Part shown: piece by piece, positions 13,931 through 23,702 of the stretch
Layout of the letters: the number at the start of each line of letters is the position of its first letter
Numbering within the stretch: the first letter of the stretch is position 1
Assembly (NCBI RefSeq): GCF_020184175.1
Contig: NC_065532.1
Span: 25,482,001 to 25,546,000 of the forward strand
Length of the DNA: 64,000 nt
Direction of reading: 5' to 3'
Origin: Aphis gossypii
Lineage: Eukaryota > Arthropoda > Insecta > Hemiptera > Aphididae
Program-made: the position numbers and the translations under genes
The notes under the pieces: generated by a model
Told to the model about the DNA's origin: nothing
What the model saw: only the letters and a program-made list of their open reading frames with translations
The model's database searches: none

Positions 13931-14690
13931 CACGTATTCAAATTTGAACAAGAAGAATACGAAAAAGAGAGAATTGAATGGGGAAGTTCATTGGCTTTTA
14001 TGATAACCAACCTTGCATTGATCTTATTAAATCTAAGTTAGGTATACAGTATACTTGATCTTCCTGATGAAGAATGTCGAGTAAGCTATTTATTAATTTA
14101 TTATGTATCATTAAATTTTATTGCTAAAATGTGAATTAATATTTAAGATACCTCAAGAATCAGATACATCTTGGACACAAAACCTAACTATAAAGGTACC
14201 AAATGTATTAAATGGGATAGGTTTTCAAAACTTACATTTGGTTTGTAAATAATATACTATAAAATTTGTTTTTTTTTTAACTTATTGTTATAATATGTTT
14301 AATAATATTAATTTTAAACCTGGAAGCACATTCACAATTAAGCATTTTGCTGGTGATATTGAATATTTGTCTGACGGATTTTTTTATGAAAATATAGACA
14401 CAGTTTTTGAAGATCAAGTATGTATTTATAAAGAAATAATTCTTAACAATATCTCTACAGATATTTCATTTTATAATATATATTTATTTCAGGTTAATGT
14501 ACTGAGAAATGGAAAAAATAGTATGTTACGTACAATATTTACGGTAGAAAGTTCTAATAAGTAATAATCGTAAGCTAAGTGTCCCAGATCGTAAAGCCAA
14601 TACACTCTCACAACTCCAAAATCAGCCACAATTGGTGCAACTTCAAAACCTCGAATGCTGACGCCTATTAGATCAATCTGTGTAACTATA
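13931..14690 (+). pseudogene. Myosin V motor-domain fragment, frameshifted
   Basis: Encodes pieces of an unconventional myosin motor in the right order but with broken frames. After the acceptor TCTATAG at 13930 the frame reads HVFKFEQEEYEKERIEW. A 2-nt shift is then needed to read FIGFYDNQPCIDLIKSKLGI, and a 7-nt insertion (CAGTATA, near 14047) precedes LDLPDEECR and a GTAAGC donor. A second exon reads IPQESDTSWTQNL. A third (about 14310-14417) reads STFTIKHFAGDIEY and DTVFEDQ and ends at a GTATGT donor. A fourth (from 14493) reads VNVLRNGKNSML. Family members show EQEEYMKE, FYDNQPCI and KHFADDVEY, and myosin V is the closest by recall. Introns are kept, so this is an unprocessed partial duplicate and not a retrocopy. 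The end at 14690 is approximate. Confidence 0.75.
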
Positions 14691-14701
14691 GGATCGCTTA
14701 T

Positions 14702-14749
14702 ACATTCTAAGCAAAATAAGAACAGTTTTAATCGTTTTGCTTAGAATGT
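14702..14749. repeat. Perfect 15-bp inverted repeat (hairpin)
   Basis: ACATTCTAAGCAAAA at 14702-14716 and its exact reverse complement TTTTGCTTAGAATGT at 14735-14749 are separated by 18 nt. It lies just downstream of the myosin fragment. No poly-U tract follows, and a function is not apparent. Confidence 0.7.
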
Positions 14750-14976
14750 GTAGGTGACATAAGGTCAAACTAATTCACAACAATCATTTAAAAATATTTA
14801 TTTTATAAGAAAAAAATAATAATAACTAAGTAATATATATAGTATATTATATAATAACCCTTTAACGGCTTAAACGCATAAGTATTTATTTCATTATTAA
14901 TTATATAGGTACCAACTACCAATTAAATAAACCGTTTTCAAATTGTATATGTATAGTTCGATATTAATAATAACTG

Positions 14977-15717
14977 TAGTGCTCGGATTTTAAATCATGT
15001 GCTTCTTTTTCTACATTTCAGATGAAAATCTAATTTTTTACATAAATTCGATTCACGTCATTCTGATATCTACCATATAAACCGATTTATTTTTACTTTT
15101 TTCGGCTATTTTTATGTAAATACATTTTTTTCTTTTTTCAGTTTTTCAGCTATAGTAACTATAATAATAGTAAAAAATTAAATTAATAAGAAACGTAAAA
15201 ACCCAGAATGCGTACTAAATGTTTATATTGGATTATTATTGTTTTAAACATATCTATAGATTATCGGTCTATATTACATAATATTATAGACTGCAGTATC
15301 TATACAGTATACGGTCAGTACTCAGTATGCCGTTAACATCGATATCGACCACTTCAAAATTTAAAATTTAGTGTTGTAATAATTTGAAACCTCTGGTATG
15401 AATAAGGCACTAAATATATTTCTGTATTAGTGCCCTAGTATGAAGTATGTATAACTTCAGTTGATATAGAGAGTTCGTTTTCTACGTATAAAAATATTCT
15501 GTCGGACAATAATAGTCAGTTTCACTACTGAAAATCTAGGAAAATACATGGTATGTAGGTAGTTAATTTTTTTTTAATTTAAATACATTTGTTTAAATGT
15601 TTTATTCATTTTTATAACTAGTTCATGTTAATTTTTAGTCATGCTTTTTTTTAAAAAATAAATAGTTTTTTCTTTTGCTTTTTTAGTCGCTCATTATGCT
15701 TTAAAATCCGAGCCCTA
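14977..15717. mobile_element. hAT-like nonautonomous element
   Basis: The left end TAGTGCTCGGATTTTAAATC is matched at the right end (about 15692-15717) by the inverse of TAGGGCTCGGATTTTAAAGC. The interior is AT-rich and has no long ORF. Immediate flanks do not give a clean 8-bp duplication, so the insertion is old or the borders are off by a few bases. The TIR resembles those at 36242 and 49603 (TAGGGnC...GGATTT). Confidence 0.55.
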
Positions 15718-16735
15718 TAATAATAAGATATAACATTTAAAATATAAAATAAAAATACGGGTTATTTTTAATTGATTAGTTTAAATATTTTAGATTCTTA
15801 ACTCTGTGAATTGTGATCAATCATCAATGTATTGATTTTTAAATGTGTGTTTTTTTGTTGTTTTCAATTTTAACCTCCTAAAATAAAAATAAACGCCTGT
15901 TTATAGGTAGTACATATAAACTTGTGTAATTATGTATATATATAATATACATACAGCATTTTCTCAAAATAACCGAGGTAAGAAAAAGATAATAAGATGA
16001 CTAGGTACATTTAAAATTTGAATACAATAAGGTTGTAACTTTTAATTTGTTATTATATTATAGCTGGGTGTTTAAAATATTTAACAAGTTTAGACATAAA
16101 ACATGATTTTTTTTATACGCACTTAATGCAAATTTTGATAAAACTCGTCAAGATTTCAAATAATATACCTAATAACTACAATATAAGTTACAAATTAATA
16201 AAACGTTCAATTTTAATAATTAATGCTTGACAATTTTAAATACTAAGTTCCTCATAAATAGCTAAATAGTTGATACTGAAATGTATATTAATATATTATT
16301 TTGTAATTTTCTTTCCTATAGATAAAAAATAACGATTTAAGTTATTTTGTAGTAATTAAAAATTATCATTTGTGAGGATTTGTATGACATTAAAAATATT
16401 TAGATAAGTTTTAAACCTATTTATACTGTACTACTAATAAATTAACTATTTTTTTAATCATTTATTTACTCAGTAATTAGAGATATGATGTGAGTAACCT
16501 ATCCTAAATACCTGTGGCTCCATAACACAATAATTATGCACTGTACTTAACTGACTGCAGCTATGTAAATAAAAAATATAACTTTTAAAAAACAAAATAG
16601 ATGATAACTTAAATTAAAATCACTCTTTTGATGACATATATGAGAAAGGATTTTTAAGAAATATAAAATAATAGAAGTATAAATTTTTTTTTTAAAATAG
16701 TTTTTATTTCAGTTGAAAGTTATAAAATGAACAAG
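15718..16735. other. Intergenic, downstream of RpLP0
   Basis: AT-rich with no coding signal. It includes the RpLP0 3' UTR: AATAAA on the minus strand at 16708-16703, about 28 nt past the stop codon, is a good poly(A) signal candidate. Confidence 0.55.
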
Positions 16736-19308
16736 TTAGTCAAATAGACCGAAACCCATATCATCGTCTTCTTCTTCTTCACTTTCTACTTTTTCTTCTT
16801 TCTTGGCTTCGTTAGTTGGAGCTGCACTTTCTACAGGAGCTGCAACGGCAACAGCAAACTTGGATGGATCCTGAAATCAAAATGTAGTGTTTAATATGTC
16901 TTCATCTAACATATTTCAATTTATTACCTTAAGATATTCCTTGAAAGTTGTAGCTTCTTTGAATTCAATTTCAGTTTCAGCAGCAACTGCAACCAAGTTC
17001 TTGAAACCATTGATCAACATATGAGGAGCAGATATAATTGTTGGATAGCTGATTGCCAAACATGCAGCTGTTACTTGAGAAACTCCCTATTAATAATATA
17101 ATAAAATTATAAATACATGTATTATATTTTAATTTAATATTGATTGATACTTAAATAATGCATAACTAAAAATACAATGATATAAAATTAAAATGTGTCA
17201 ACTGTGACTAAAAATGGAAATGAATAAAATAATACCGTGAAACCATTAGTTCACTCTTAAATACATTAATTCTATAATAAACCACTCCATCCAAATACAG
17301 AAATCAACAATGATTATTTTTAATTAAAAACTTCTATCACTTTACCCTAACTTTAATTTATTCTAAATATAATACAATATAATTTAAAATATTACCAATA
17401 ATTTATTATTTCAGACAAATTAACTCAGATTTAAAGTATCAACATCACATCTTCTGTCGGGAAAAGAAGACAAAAAAAAGGTAAATCATCATTATTAATT
17501 TGTATTCAAAAAATGTATCTAAATTCGGTTAAGTATCTACTATATTACTAAATCAAATGATTATATATTTAAAATTATCATAAAAATAAAATAAAATACA
17601 AATTAATAGCTGTACATTATTATTGAGCTACATTGTATCATTTAAACAACGTATACTACAACGTTTAGATTAAACTAATTATAATTCATTAATCAAGAAT
17701 AAAAACTTATATTACTAAAAATAATAGTAAATAAAAATATCACTTTCTAAAAAATTAACTCAGATTTTAATCATCAACATGGTATCTTCTGTCGGGAAAA
17801 GAAGACAAAATTAATTAAAATAGGAATCATCATCATTAAATTTTCAATCTGAACTATGAAATAGCGATGCACTACACTTGTCTCTCACAAAAATAAATCA
17901 TCAAATTTGAGTTTAACAAAACAAATAATGGGTTATCACTTATCAATTTAAACATTCAAAGGAATGGACTTATTTCCAAGCTCAGTGTGGCACAATTTCC
18001 ATTATAATATTACTATGTTAAATTCTTGGTAATATAAAATGCATAATTTGAAAAATTCAATTTAGTGCTGGTGAATACTAAATATTTGCACATAATATAA
18101 AAATTTAAACTTACTATTAAGAAAGTTTTCAATAAATCTTCTGGCTTGATATCTAAGATTTCAGGTTCAAAGATAGTTCCAGAATCATATACCATCTGTA
18201 CAGCTAAACCATATGAAAATGGAGAAATATTCAACATGTTCAACAATGTTGCTTCAGAAGCTCCAACTTTGTCACCTTCTTTTAAAATATGCACATCATT
18301 CTAAACATTTAAAATATATTGAAGTGTAATGAATTGAAAATATTGTGAGTATTATTTTACTTACGATGATTTCAATTGTTCCCTTAGAGATTTTAGTTGG
18401 AATAGACAGAGCCTGGAAGAAAGAAGTTTTTTCCGGTCCAAGACCAGTGTTTTGGGCAGGAATAACAACAGGGCAAGGTGCAATAGCACCAGGACGAGCT
18501 GGAGCACGGACTTTGTTTTCCAAAAGCTTGTCTCTGATCTCAACCAAATCACTACGAGTGAAAACAAATCCAACATTTCCTCTAATGTGAGGCATGATCC
18601 TTAAATAAAAACATAAATAAATAATTAATAAAACATTAATATGAAGAAAACAATAATTTTAAGAAATTGTTATAGTAAATCAGACTGCCTAAAGGCATTT
18701 GACATCAATAAAGATCAATCCACATCAATGGGTTCAGCCATTTCTGGCTTTGACGTGTTAACGATTGATTTTTTAAGTCAAAATTATTTCATCACAATTA
18801 CTATAACTATAATAAAACCTAACAATCAAATTTATATAATAATGTATAAAAAGAAGTTTCAGACTGCATTTAAGCATTAGATTTCAATAAGCTTTGTCCG
18901 CATCAATGGGTTCAGCCATTTCTGGCTTTGACGCGTTAAGACTCCACTTATTCAGTTAATATTTTATCATCATAAACAATATTAATTTAATATTTAAAAG
19001 TTGAGAATATTACTTTTCAAGAGATTGATTTCTGTCGATATGACCCTTTATCGCCTTCCTCATCATTGTATTCTTGCCCATCAGTACGACAGCGTTTCCA
19101 CGAAGACTGATACGGATTTGCTGCATCTGTTTTGAACCCACATTGTCGGCTCCCACAATGAAACATTTTGGGAACTCGTCAAGTAAATTCTAAAAAACAA
19201 ATGATTCATTTTAAAATAATAACAAGTTATTGTTTAGTTCAATGTACAACATACCACCAACTTCACAAAGTAGTTAGCTTTCCAAGTTGCTTTGTCCTCT
19301 CTACCCAT
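16736..19308 (-). CDS. RpLP0: 60S acidic ribosomal protein P0
   Basis: Core protein of the ribosomal stalk. It binds the GTPase-associated centre of 28S rRNA and anchors P1/P2 dimers. Coding exons on the minus strand: 19308-19255, 19189-19014, 18599-18365, 18300-18115, 17086-16928 and 16870-16736, giving 314 aa against about 317 in other animals. The start MGREDKATWKANYF is diagnostic. The L10-like domain includes IRISLRGNAVVLMGKNTMMR. The tail ends SEEEEDDDMGFGLFD, the conserved P-protein C-terminus that contacts translation factors. A 5'-UTR exon is spliced on upstream (donor GTAAGT after 19765). Intron 2 (18600-19013) and intron 4 (17087-18114) each host a pair of box C/D snoRNA candidates, as is common for ribosomal-protein host genes. 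Confidence 0.97.
17416..17502 (-). ncRNA. Box C/D snoRNA candidate 1 (RpLP0 intron 4)
   Basis: On the minus strand, a perfect C box ATGATGA (17492-17486) and D box CTGA (17428-17425) are closed by a perfect 8-bp terminal stem: CAAATTAA at 17502-17495 pairs with TTAATTTG at 17423-17416. A C'-like TGATGT lies at 17447-17442. The 87-nt length is typical. The core GTCTTCTTTTCCCGACAGA is shared almost exactly with candidate 2, 260 nt upstream in the same intron. The guide target is not assigned; the core is partly complementary to the conserved 28S segment GGGGAAAGAAGAC, with one extra base. Confidence 0.75.
17749..17845 (-). ncRNA. Box C/D snoRNA candidate 2 (RpLP0 intron 4)
   Basis: Paralogue of candidate 1. 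C box ATGATGA at 17836-17830, D box CTGA at 17763-17760, and C'-like TGATGA at 17776-17771. The AT-rich terminal stem (about 17845-17837 with 17758-17750) has one mismatch. The central block, including GTCTTCTTTTCCCGACAGA, is the same as in candidate 1, while the sequence just 5' of the D box differs between the two. This suggests the core is the functional guide. Confidence 0.72.
18669..18807 (-). ncRNA. Box C/D snoRNA candidate 3 (RpLP0 intron 2)
   Basis: On the minus strand, C box GTGATGA (18795-18789), D' CTGA (18737-18734), C' TGATGT (18727-18722) and D box CTGA (18683-18680) occur in the canonical order. They are closed by a perfect 10-bp terminal stem: GTTATAGTAA at 18807-18798 pairs with TTACTATAAC at 18678-18669. 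The interior holds an extended hairpin capped by a GNRA-type loop (AGCCA-GAAA-TGGCT). The core GTCAAAGCCAGAAATGGCTG is shared with candidate 4. Target unknown. Confidence 0.78.
18855..18978 (-). ncRNA. Box C/D snoRNA candidate 4 (RpLP0 intron 2)
   Basis: Paralogue of candidate 3. C box ATGATGA (18973-18967), D' CTGA (18915-18912), C' TGATGC (18905-18900), D CTGA (18862-18859). The terminal stem is short (GTTT/AAAC). The stem flanking the shared core covaries: CACGTCAA/TTGATGTG in candidate 3 becomes CGCGTCAA/TTGATGCG here, an A-U to G-C compensatory change. This supports a selected RNA structure. Confidence 0.72.
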
Positions 19309-19764
19309 CTTGTGGTGTAGAGATGTAAATACGTTTAAGAACTAAAAACCAAAACAATAAAATGTAGTTAATTTTCAATTAACATTATAACCGGCAAAAA
19401 TATTTCTTATTTTCAAAGGTATAGGCATGCACTAAATATTTAAGGTTATGTTATGCTTACGACACGACTTAATTCATTTCCACTTTCTTTTTCGATCACA
19501 TTAAAAAAAAACCCAATGGTAATCTCAAGAATACCTTAAAGAATTAAAAGATATTTCATTGCGGGAAATCAATTTGAAACAAAAACGAATTGTTTATACA
19601 CAAACCATGTGCATGAACGTCAACCGAAATTCTCGAGAAGAGAGCAATCAGAACATTTGATCAACTCTAGATTGACTTGGTAAGCAAAGATAGTTGAATG
19701 AATTAAGTCGATGTTATAGTTTAGAGTAGTATAGAGTAATATTCAAAATATAATTAATACTTAC

Positions 19765-19880
19765 CAAAGCGACACGCGTAAATAATAAAATTGACTACGG
19801 ATTAAATGCTCCGTACGTCACGTTACGTTCTGAAAATGAGACCGCAATCGAGCCTCACTGCCTCGTGTAATGAAAAGAAA
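19765..19880 (-). promoter_or_regulatory. RpLP0 5'-UTR exon with TOP-like start
   Basis: On the minus strand the exon ends at 19765 with the donor GTCGCTTTG|GTAAGT. It likely joins the acceptor GGTTTTTAG (about 19341), 33 nt before the ATG. Upstream, a pyrimidine run CTTTCTTTTC near 19880-19870 looks like a 5' terminal oligopyrimidine start, as expected of ribosomal-protein mRNAs under TOR control. The exact transcription start is inferred. Confidence 0.55.
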
Positions 19881-21130
19881 GATAGTGTTTGGGGGAGGGG
19901 ATTGACAACTAAACAGATCTCATGGAATAATAAGTATATTTTTTACGATATGGAAAGTATGGTTAAATATTAAGGCGCGTATTGTTAAATTCTTAAACAT
20001 TAACTAACAAATCAAAGAAAAATTATATTTCTGCAGGTAGTTAACATGTGAATTTTAATAACTATTAATAATATCATACATATTACATTGTTGATGCTTT
20101 AGAAAAAATAATGTAAATAATACACGCAAACATATAATAAAATATATTTACATGTAAAATATCAAAATGTATAATTAATGGTTTTTCACGTTCATCATAA
20201 ATATTATATTATATTATGCACAACTATACAAATATATTGTGTAATATTTTATCTATTTTATCAATAATTAAAACAGTTACTTTTTTTCCTATAAATTCTT
20301 AAAATCAATTTTTTTTTTTTAAATTAAATTAATAATTCTAATAAATACTTCGATGACTTTAGACATTTAAATAACACATTTTCAATTTATTGATAATAGC
20401 TAAATTGTGACTTAATAATAATAATAAAAACAATTTTGAATTTTAATTAATTAATACAAATATTTTCGATACGTACTATCTAATAATATTATTAACTGAT
20501 TTATTTTCAGTGTCAATTCACAGTTGATGTTTTAACAATCTTGAATCTACAGCACAGTTTCTAAAAACTTAAAATCGAAATTTATAATATGTTGTAGAGT
20601 GTAGAGCAGGTATACTGGTATACAAAAATTATAATATATTTGAATTACAACAAAATATTTATAATTCTTCGTTTAAAAATTATATATATTTTCTAGAGTT
20701 ATTGATCCCAACATGAACTAAAATAATGTATTGAAGACTGAAATACCTACCTATATACAGGTTACGCGTTAGTACAGTGGTTCCCGACCTTTTTAGTTAC
20801 GAGAACCACAGATTTCGTAAAAAAATCTTTGAGGCCCAGTAGGCTCACTAATAGCATACTTAAATAGGTACTTACCTATTCATATGCATATGATATATTT
20901 GTATAAAACTACATTCAAACGCTGTAGTTAATATTGATTAAATATTATTATAACTAGAAAAATAAAACAATATTATTGTAAATATATTACCTATATAATA
21001 ATTATAATAGTATTTTATATTTTATAGTTCAGGGACAAGTACCATGTTGCTCGTGAGTCTTGGCCCACAGGCCACGAGTAGGCCACTTCGGTGAGGCCCA
21101 TGGGTTACAAAAAAAAAAAAAAAATAGGTA

Positions 21131-21311
21131 GTGCAGCAAATGTGTCTATACTGTGGGCGTGGCTCTATCTATTCTGTGGTGTTAGGAACTCATCAGTCAT
21201 CTCAAGTAGTTCTCAATTAGATCTTAATTCGTGGTCATCACTCATCACCTAATATAATATCTATCGGATAATAGATAGAGCCACGCCCACAGTTTCATTC
21301 ATTTGCTGCAC
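21131..21311. mobile_element. Mariner-type MITE, TA-flanked
   Basis: The left arm GTGCAGCAAATG...ACTGTGGGCGTGGCTCTATC is mirrored at the right end with the same two blocks inverted, 12 and about 22 bp matched. TA lies directly outside both ends (21129-21130 and 21312-21313), the target duplication typical of Tc1/mariner elements. It is 181 bp long with no ORF. Confidence 0.75.
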
Positions 21312-21481
21312 TACACTGTGAGCTATTCGGGAATTTGAACTGTTATTTGTTGAAGACAATTTCATTTTAATGAGAAAATTTCTTGATCACAGACACCGAG
21401 TAGTATTTTTTCCCCCAGTTTTATCGGTGCTTATCTTCTCGGTTCATGGATATCATAGTGGTCCCTATTAATCCCTAGAAC

Positions 21482-21508
21482 CAAGGTGGATATATAATAT
21501 CCACCTTG
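21482..21508. repeat. Perfect 12-bp palindrome, 3-nt loop
   Basis: CAAGGTGGATAT at 21482-21493 and ATATCCACCTTG at 21497-21508 are exact inverses around ATA. A related imperfect pair (CCAAGG...CCTTGG) follows at about 21545-21570, so this may be part of a decayed foldback element. Confidence 0.6.
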
Positions 21509-22253
21509 CCTAGAATAATGATTAATATAAGACCGTGGTGGTTCCAAGGCGTTTATTGAATACACCTTGGGTGGTTCTTAACAACAACATGATATTATTA
21601 TTGCGCAAATATGCCAAGTCAGCTTGCAATATTTTTTTTCTCGATTCGAATTGGCTTCAAATAGTTTTCAAATAGAGTTTAGACATTGAACTGTCAGTTA
21701 TTGTAGTTGTTGACTTCAGACTTGTAACCCTATCCATTAAAGAATGAAGACGATCCATCACTGTAAAATGCATAGACATAGTTAATAGATTGTTCTGTGT
21801 TAATTTAGGTCTATGGTGAAATGCCAAGTATTTTTCTATTCCATTGATGATTTTTTTTATTCTTATCAATATTATTATCTATTGCAATTTGTTTTGTGCT
21901 CGTAGGTACTAAATGTATATGTTGTAGTAGTAATGTAGTTTTATATTTTATCATAATTATTAAACCCTAATTCGCTATCATTTAGTTCAGAGTTCAGATT
22001 CTAAAAGTTGAAAGTTTTTATACAACAATATAAACAGTATGTTGTATGTGTGTATAGCATAATGGCATATTTGTTTTAAATGGATTATGATCATAACGTT
22101 TTTTTTTTTGAATCGCATACAAATTAATTGATCAGCGTTTATACATACCACGTATTCTACCGACTACCGTTGCCACATACTAATGTTGACGTTTTGTTGA
22201 TTCGTATAAAATACACACAGTTATACACACCAGTAAACGTAAACGAAAGAATT

Positions 22254-23702
22254 ATGGCACCCAAAACGTCGTCGGCTACACTTCGTCTGAAACAAGACTA
22301 CGTACGACTAAAAAATGATCCAGTGCCATATGTAATCGCTGAGCCAAATCCGTCCAACATATTGGAATGGTATGTCCGCGGGAGTTCATAATTATCCACC
22401 AAATCATTTAATGAATTGTGTGTTTCATTCAGGTACTATGTGGTAAGTGGACCTGACGATTCGCCGTACGCTGGTGGTTATTATTTGGGAAGGCTAGTTT
22501 TCCCAAGAGATTTTCCATTTAAGCCACCCAGCATTTACATGATCACTCCTAATGGCAGGTTCAAAACAAACACTCGTCTGTGTTTGTCTATAAGTGATTA
22601 CCATCCAGACACATGGAACCCGGCATGGAGCGTATCTACTATACTCACTGGATTGCTTAGCTTTATGGTAATTACATAGAGCAGCGGTTCCCAACCCATG
22701 GACCGCGGCCCACCTGTGGGCCTCGATCAGCACGGTACTGGGCCGTAAACAATATAATATTATTATATATATCTTTGTTTCATACTTATAATATTTCTGG
22801 TTATAATAATATTTTATCAATATTAACTATAGTATAAAATAAGTGTACGGTATCGAACATTTGAGGGTTGAATGTAGTTATATCTCATATACCTAATATA
22901 TATTTTATAATTATAATATGTATATAGGTGTGCTATTATAGTGGGCCCAAAGATTTTTTTACAAAATTGGTGGTCTGCACAACTAGAAAGGTTGGGAACC
23001 GCTGACATAGAGATCCCCACATACTGCAACAGTTGACGTAAAATTGTAAAATATAGTATACCTTGGTAAACGAAAATAAAATTTTACCGTTACTGATGTG
23101 TGTGGACCTTAAATTATTTACAAAAAAATAAAAGAACATATTCTTATTACATATTATTTTCTTTCAATGAACCTAGCTGGAAAACAGCCCAACAATGGGT
23201 AGTATAGAGATGACTGATTACGAGAGGCGGCAATTGGCTGCTCAAAGCTTAGAGTCAAATGTACGAGACGAAAATTTTTGTGAACTATTTCCTGAACTTA
23301 CCATGGTAATAATTACAAATATGCCATTATGCCTCATCTTGCAAGCTCAAGTGTTAAAGTATACATTGTTTAGGCACACACATTCTTCACCATTAAGTGT
23401 GTTTTGTACTCACTAGTGAAATTTTGTACTCAAACAATGTAAACTGTTGCACATGTGGTTGTAAGACAGACTTTAGTATGTTATTATTACTAATTGTTAT
23501 TTGTTACTTACAGACAATACAAAAAGAAATCGAAAAACGAAATTTGGCTAGAGCTAATGAAGAGCAATCACCAAGTATGGATAGTAGCCAACCCGAAAAC
23601 AATGTTCTTCACTCTGTTGTTTACAATAGTGTTGTAGTAGTTGGCTTTGCACTATTCATTTACTTGGTCAGATATGTTCTGTATAACATGAACATTGAGT
23701 GA
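22254..23702 (+). CDS. UBE2J2: Ubiquitin-conjugating enzyme E2 J2
   Basis: ER-membrane E2 of the Ubc6 class that loads ubiquitin for ER-associated degradation. Exons 22254-22369, 22433-22667, 23177-23305 and 23514-23702 encode 222 aa, somewhat shorter than human UBE2J2 (about 259). The UBC fold is nearly complete: RLKQDYVRLKNDPVPY at the N-terminus, then PFKPPSIYMITPNGRF, where TPN replaces the usual HPN as in this subfamily, and the catalytic Cys at residue 89 in NTRLCLSISDYHPDTWNPAW. A C-terminal tail anchor (VVVVGFALFIYLV) places it in the ER membrane. ATG 22254 matches the family start, although the frame is open further upstream. Intron 2 contains a 323-bp hAT MITE. A poly(A) signal AATAAA lies at 23729-23734. 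Confidence 0.95.
22682..23004. mobile_element. hAT MITE in UBE2J2 intron 2
   Basis: Perfect TIRs CAGCGGTTCCCAACC (start) and GGTTGGGAACCGCTG (end) are flanked by an exact 8-bp duplication ACATAGAG at 22674-22681 and 23005-23012. The 323-bp element has no intact ORF. Because it lies within an intron it should be removed by splicing. Confidence 0.92.

Larger units (their letters stand above)
19881..22253. other. Intergenic between RpLP0 and UBE2J2
   Basis: These two genes are divergent. The 2.4 kb between them is AT-rich and without coding signal. It includes a probable hAT-like left end (CAGTGGTTCCCGACC at 20775) with no matching right end found, an A16 tract near 21108, a mariner-type MITE and a foldback at 21482, annotated separately. 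Confidence 0.5.

Noticed and set aside
17898..17903. Third possible C box (TGATGA, minus strand) in RpLP0 intron 4
   Set aside because: No CTGA box lies between it and the next snoRNA, and there is no closing stem.
18345..18590. Plus-strand ORF of 81 codons
   Set aside because: It is the antisense shadow of RpLP0 exon 3.
20775..21115. Possible hAT element starting CAGTGGTTCCCGACC
   Set aside because: Only the left end is convincing; no inverse right end or 8-bp duplication was found, so it is mentioned only in the spacer note.
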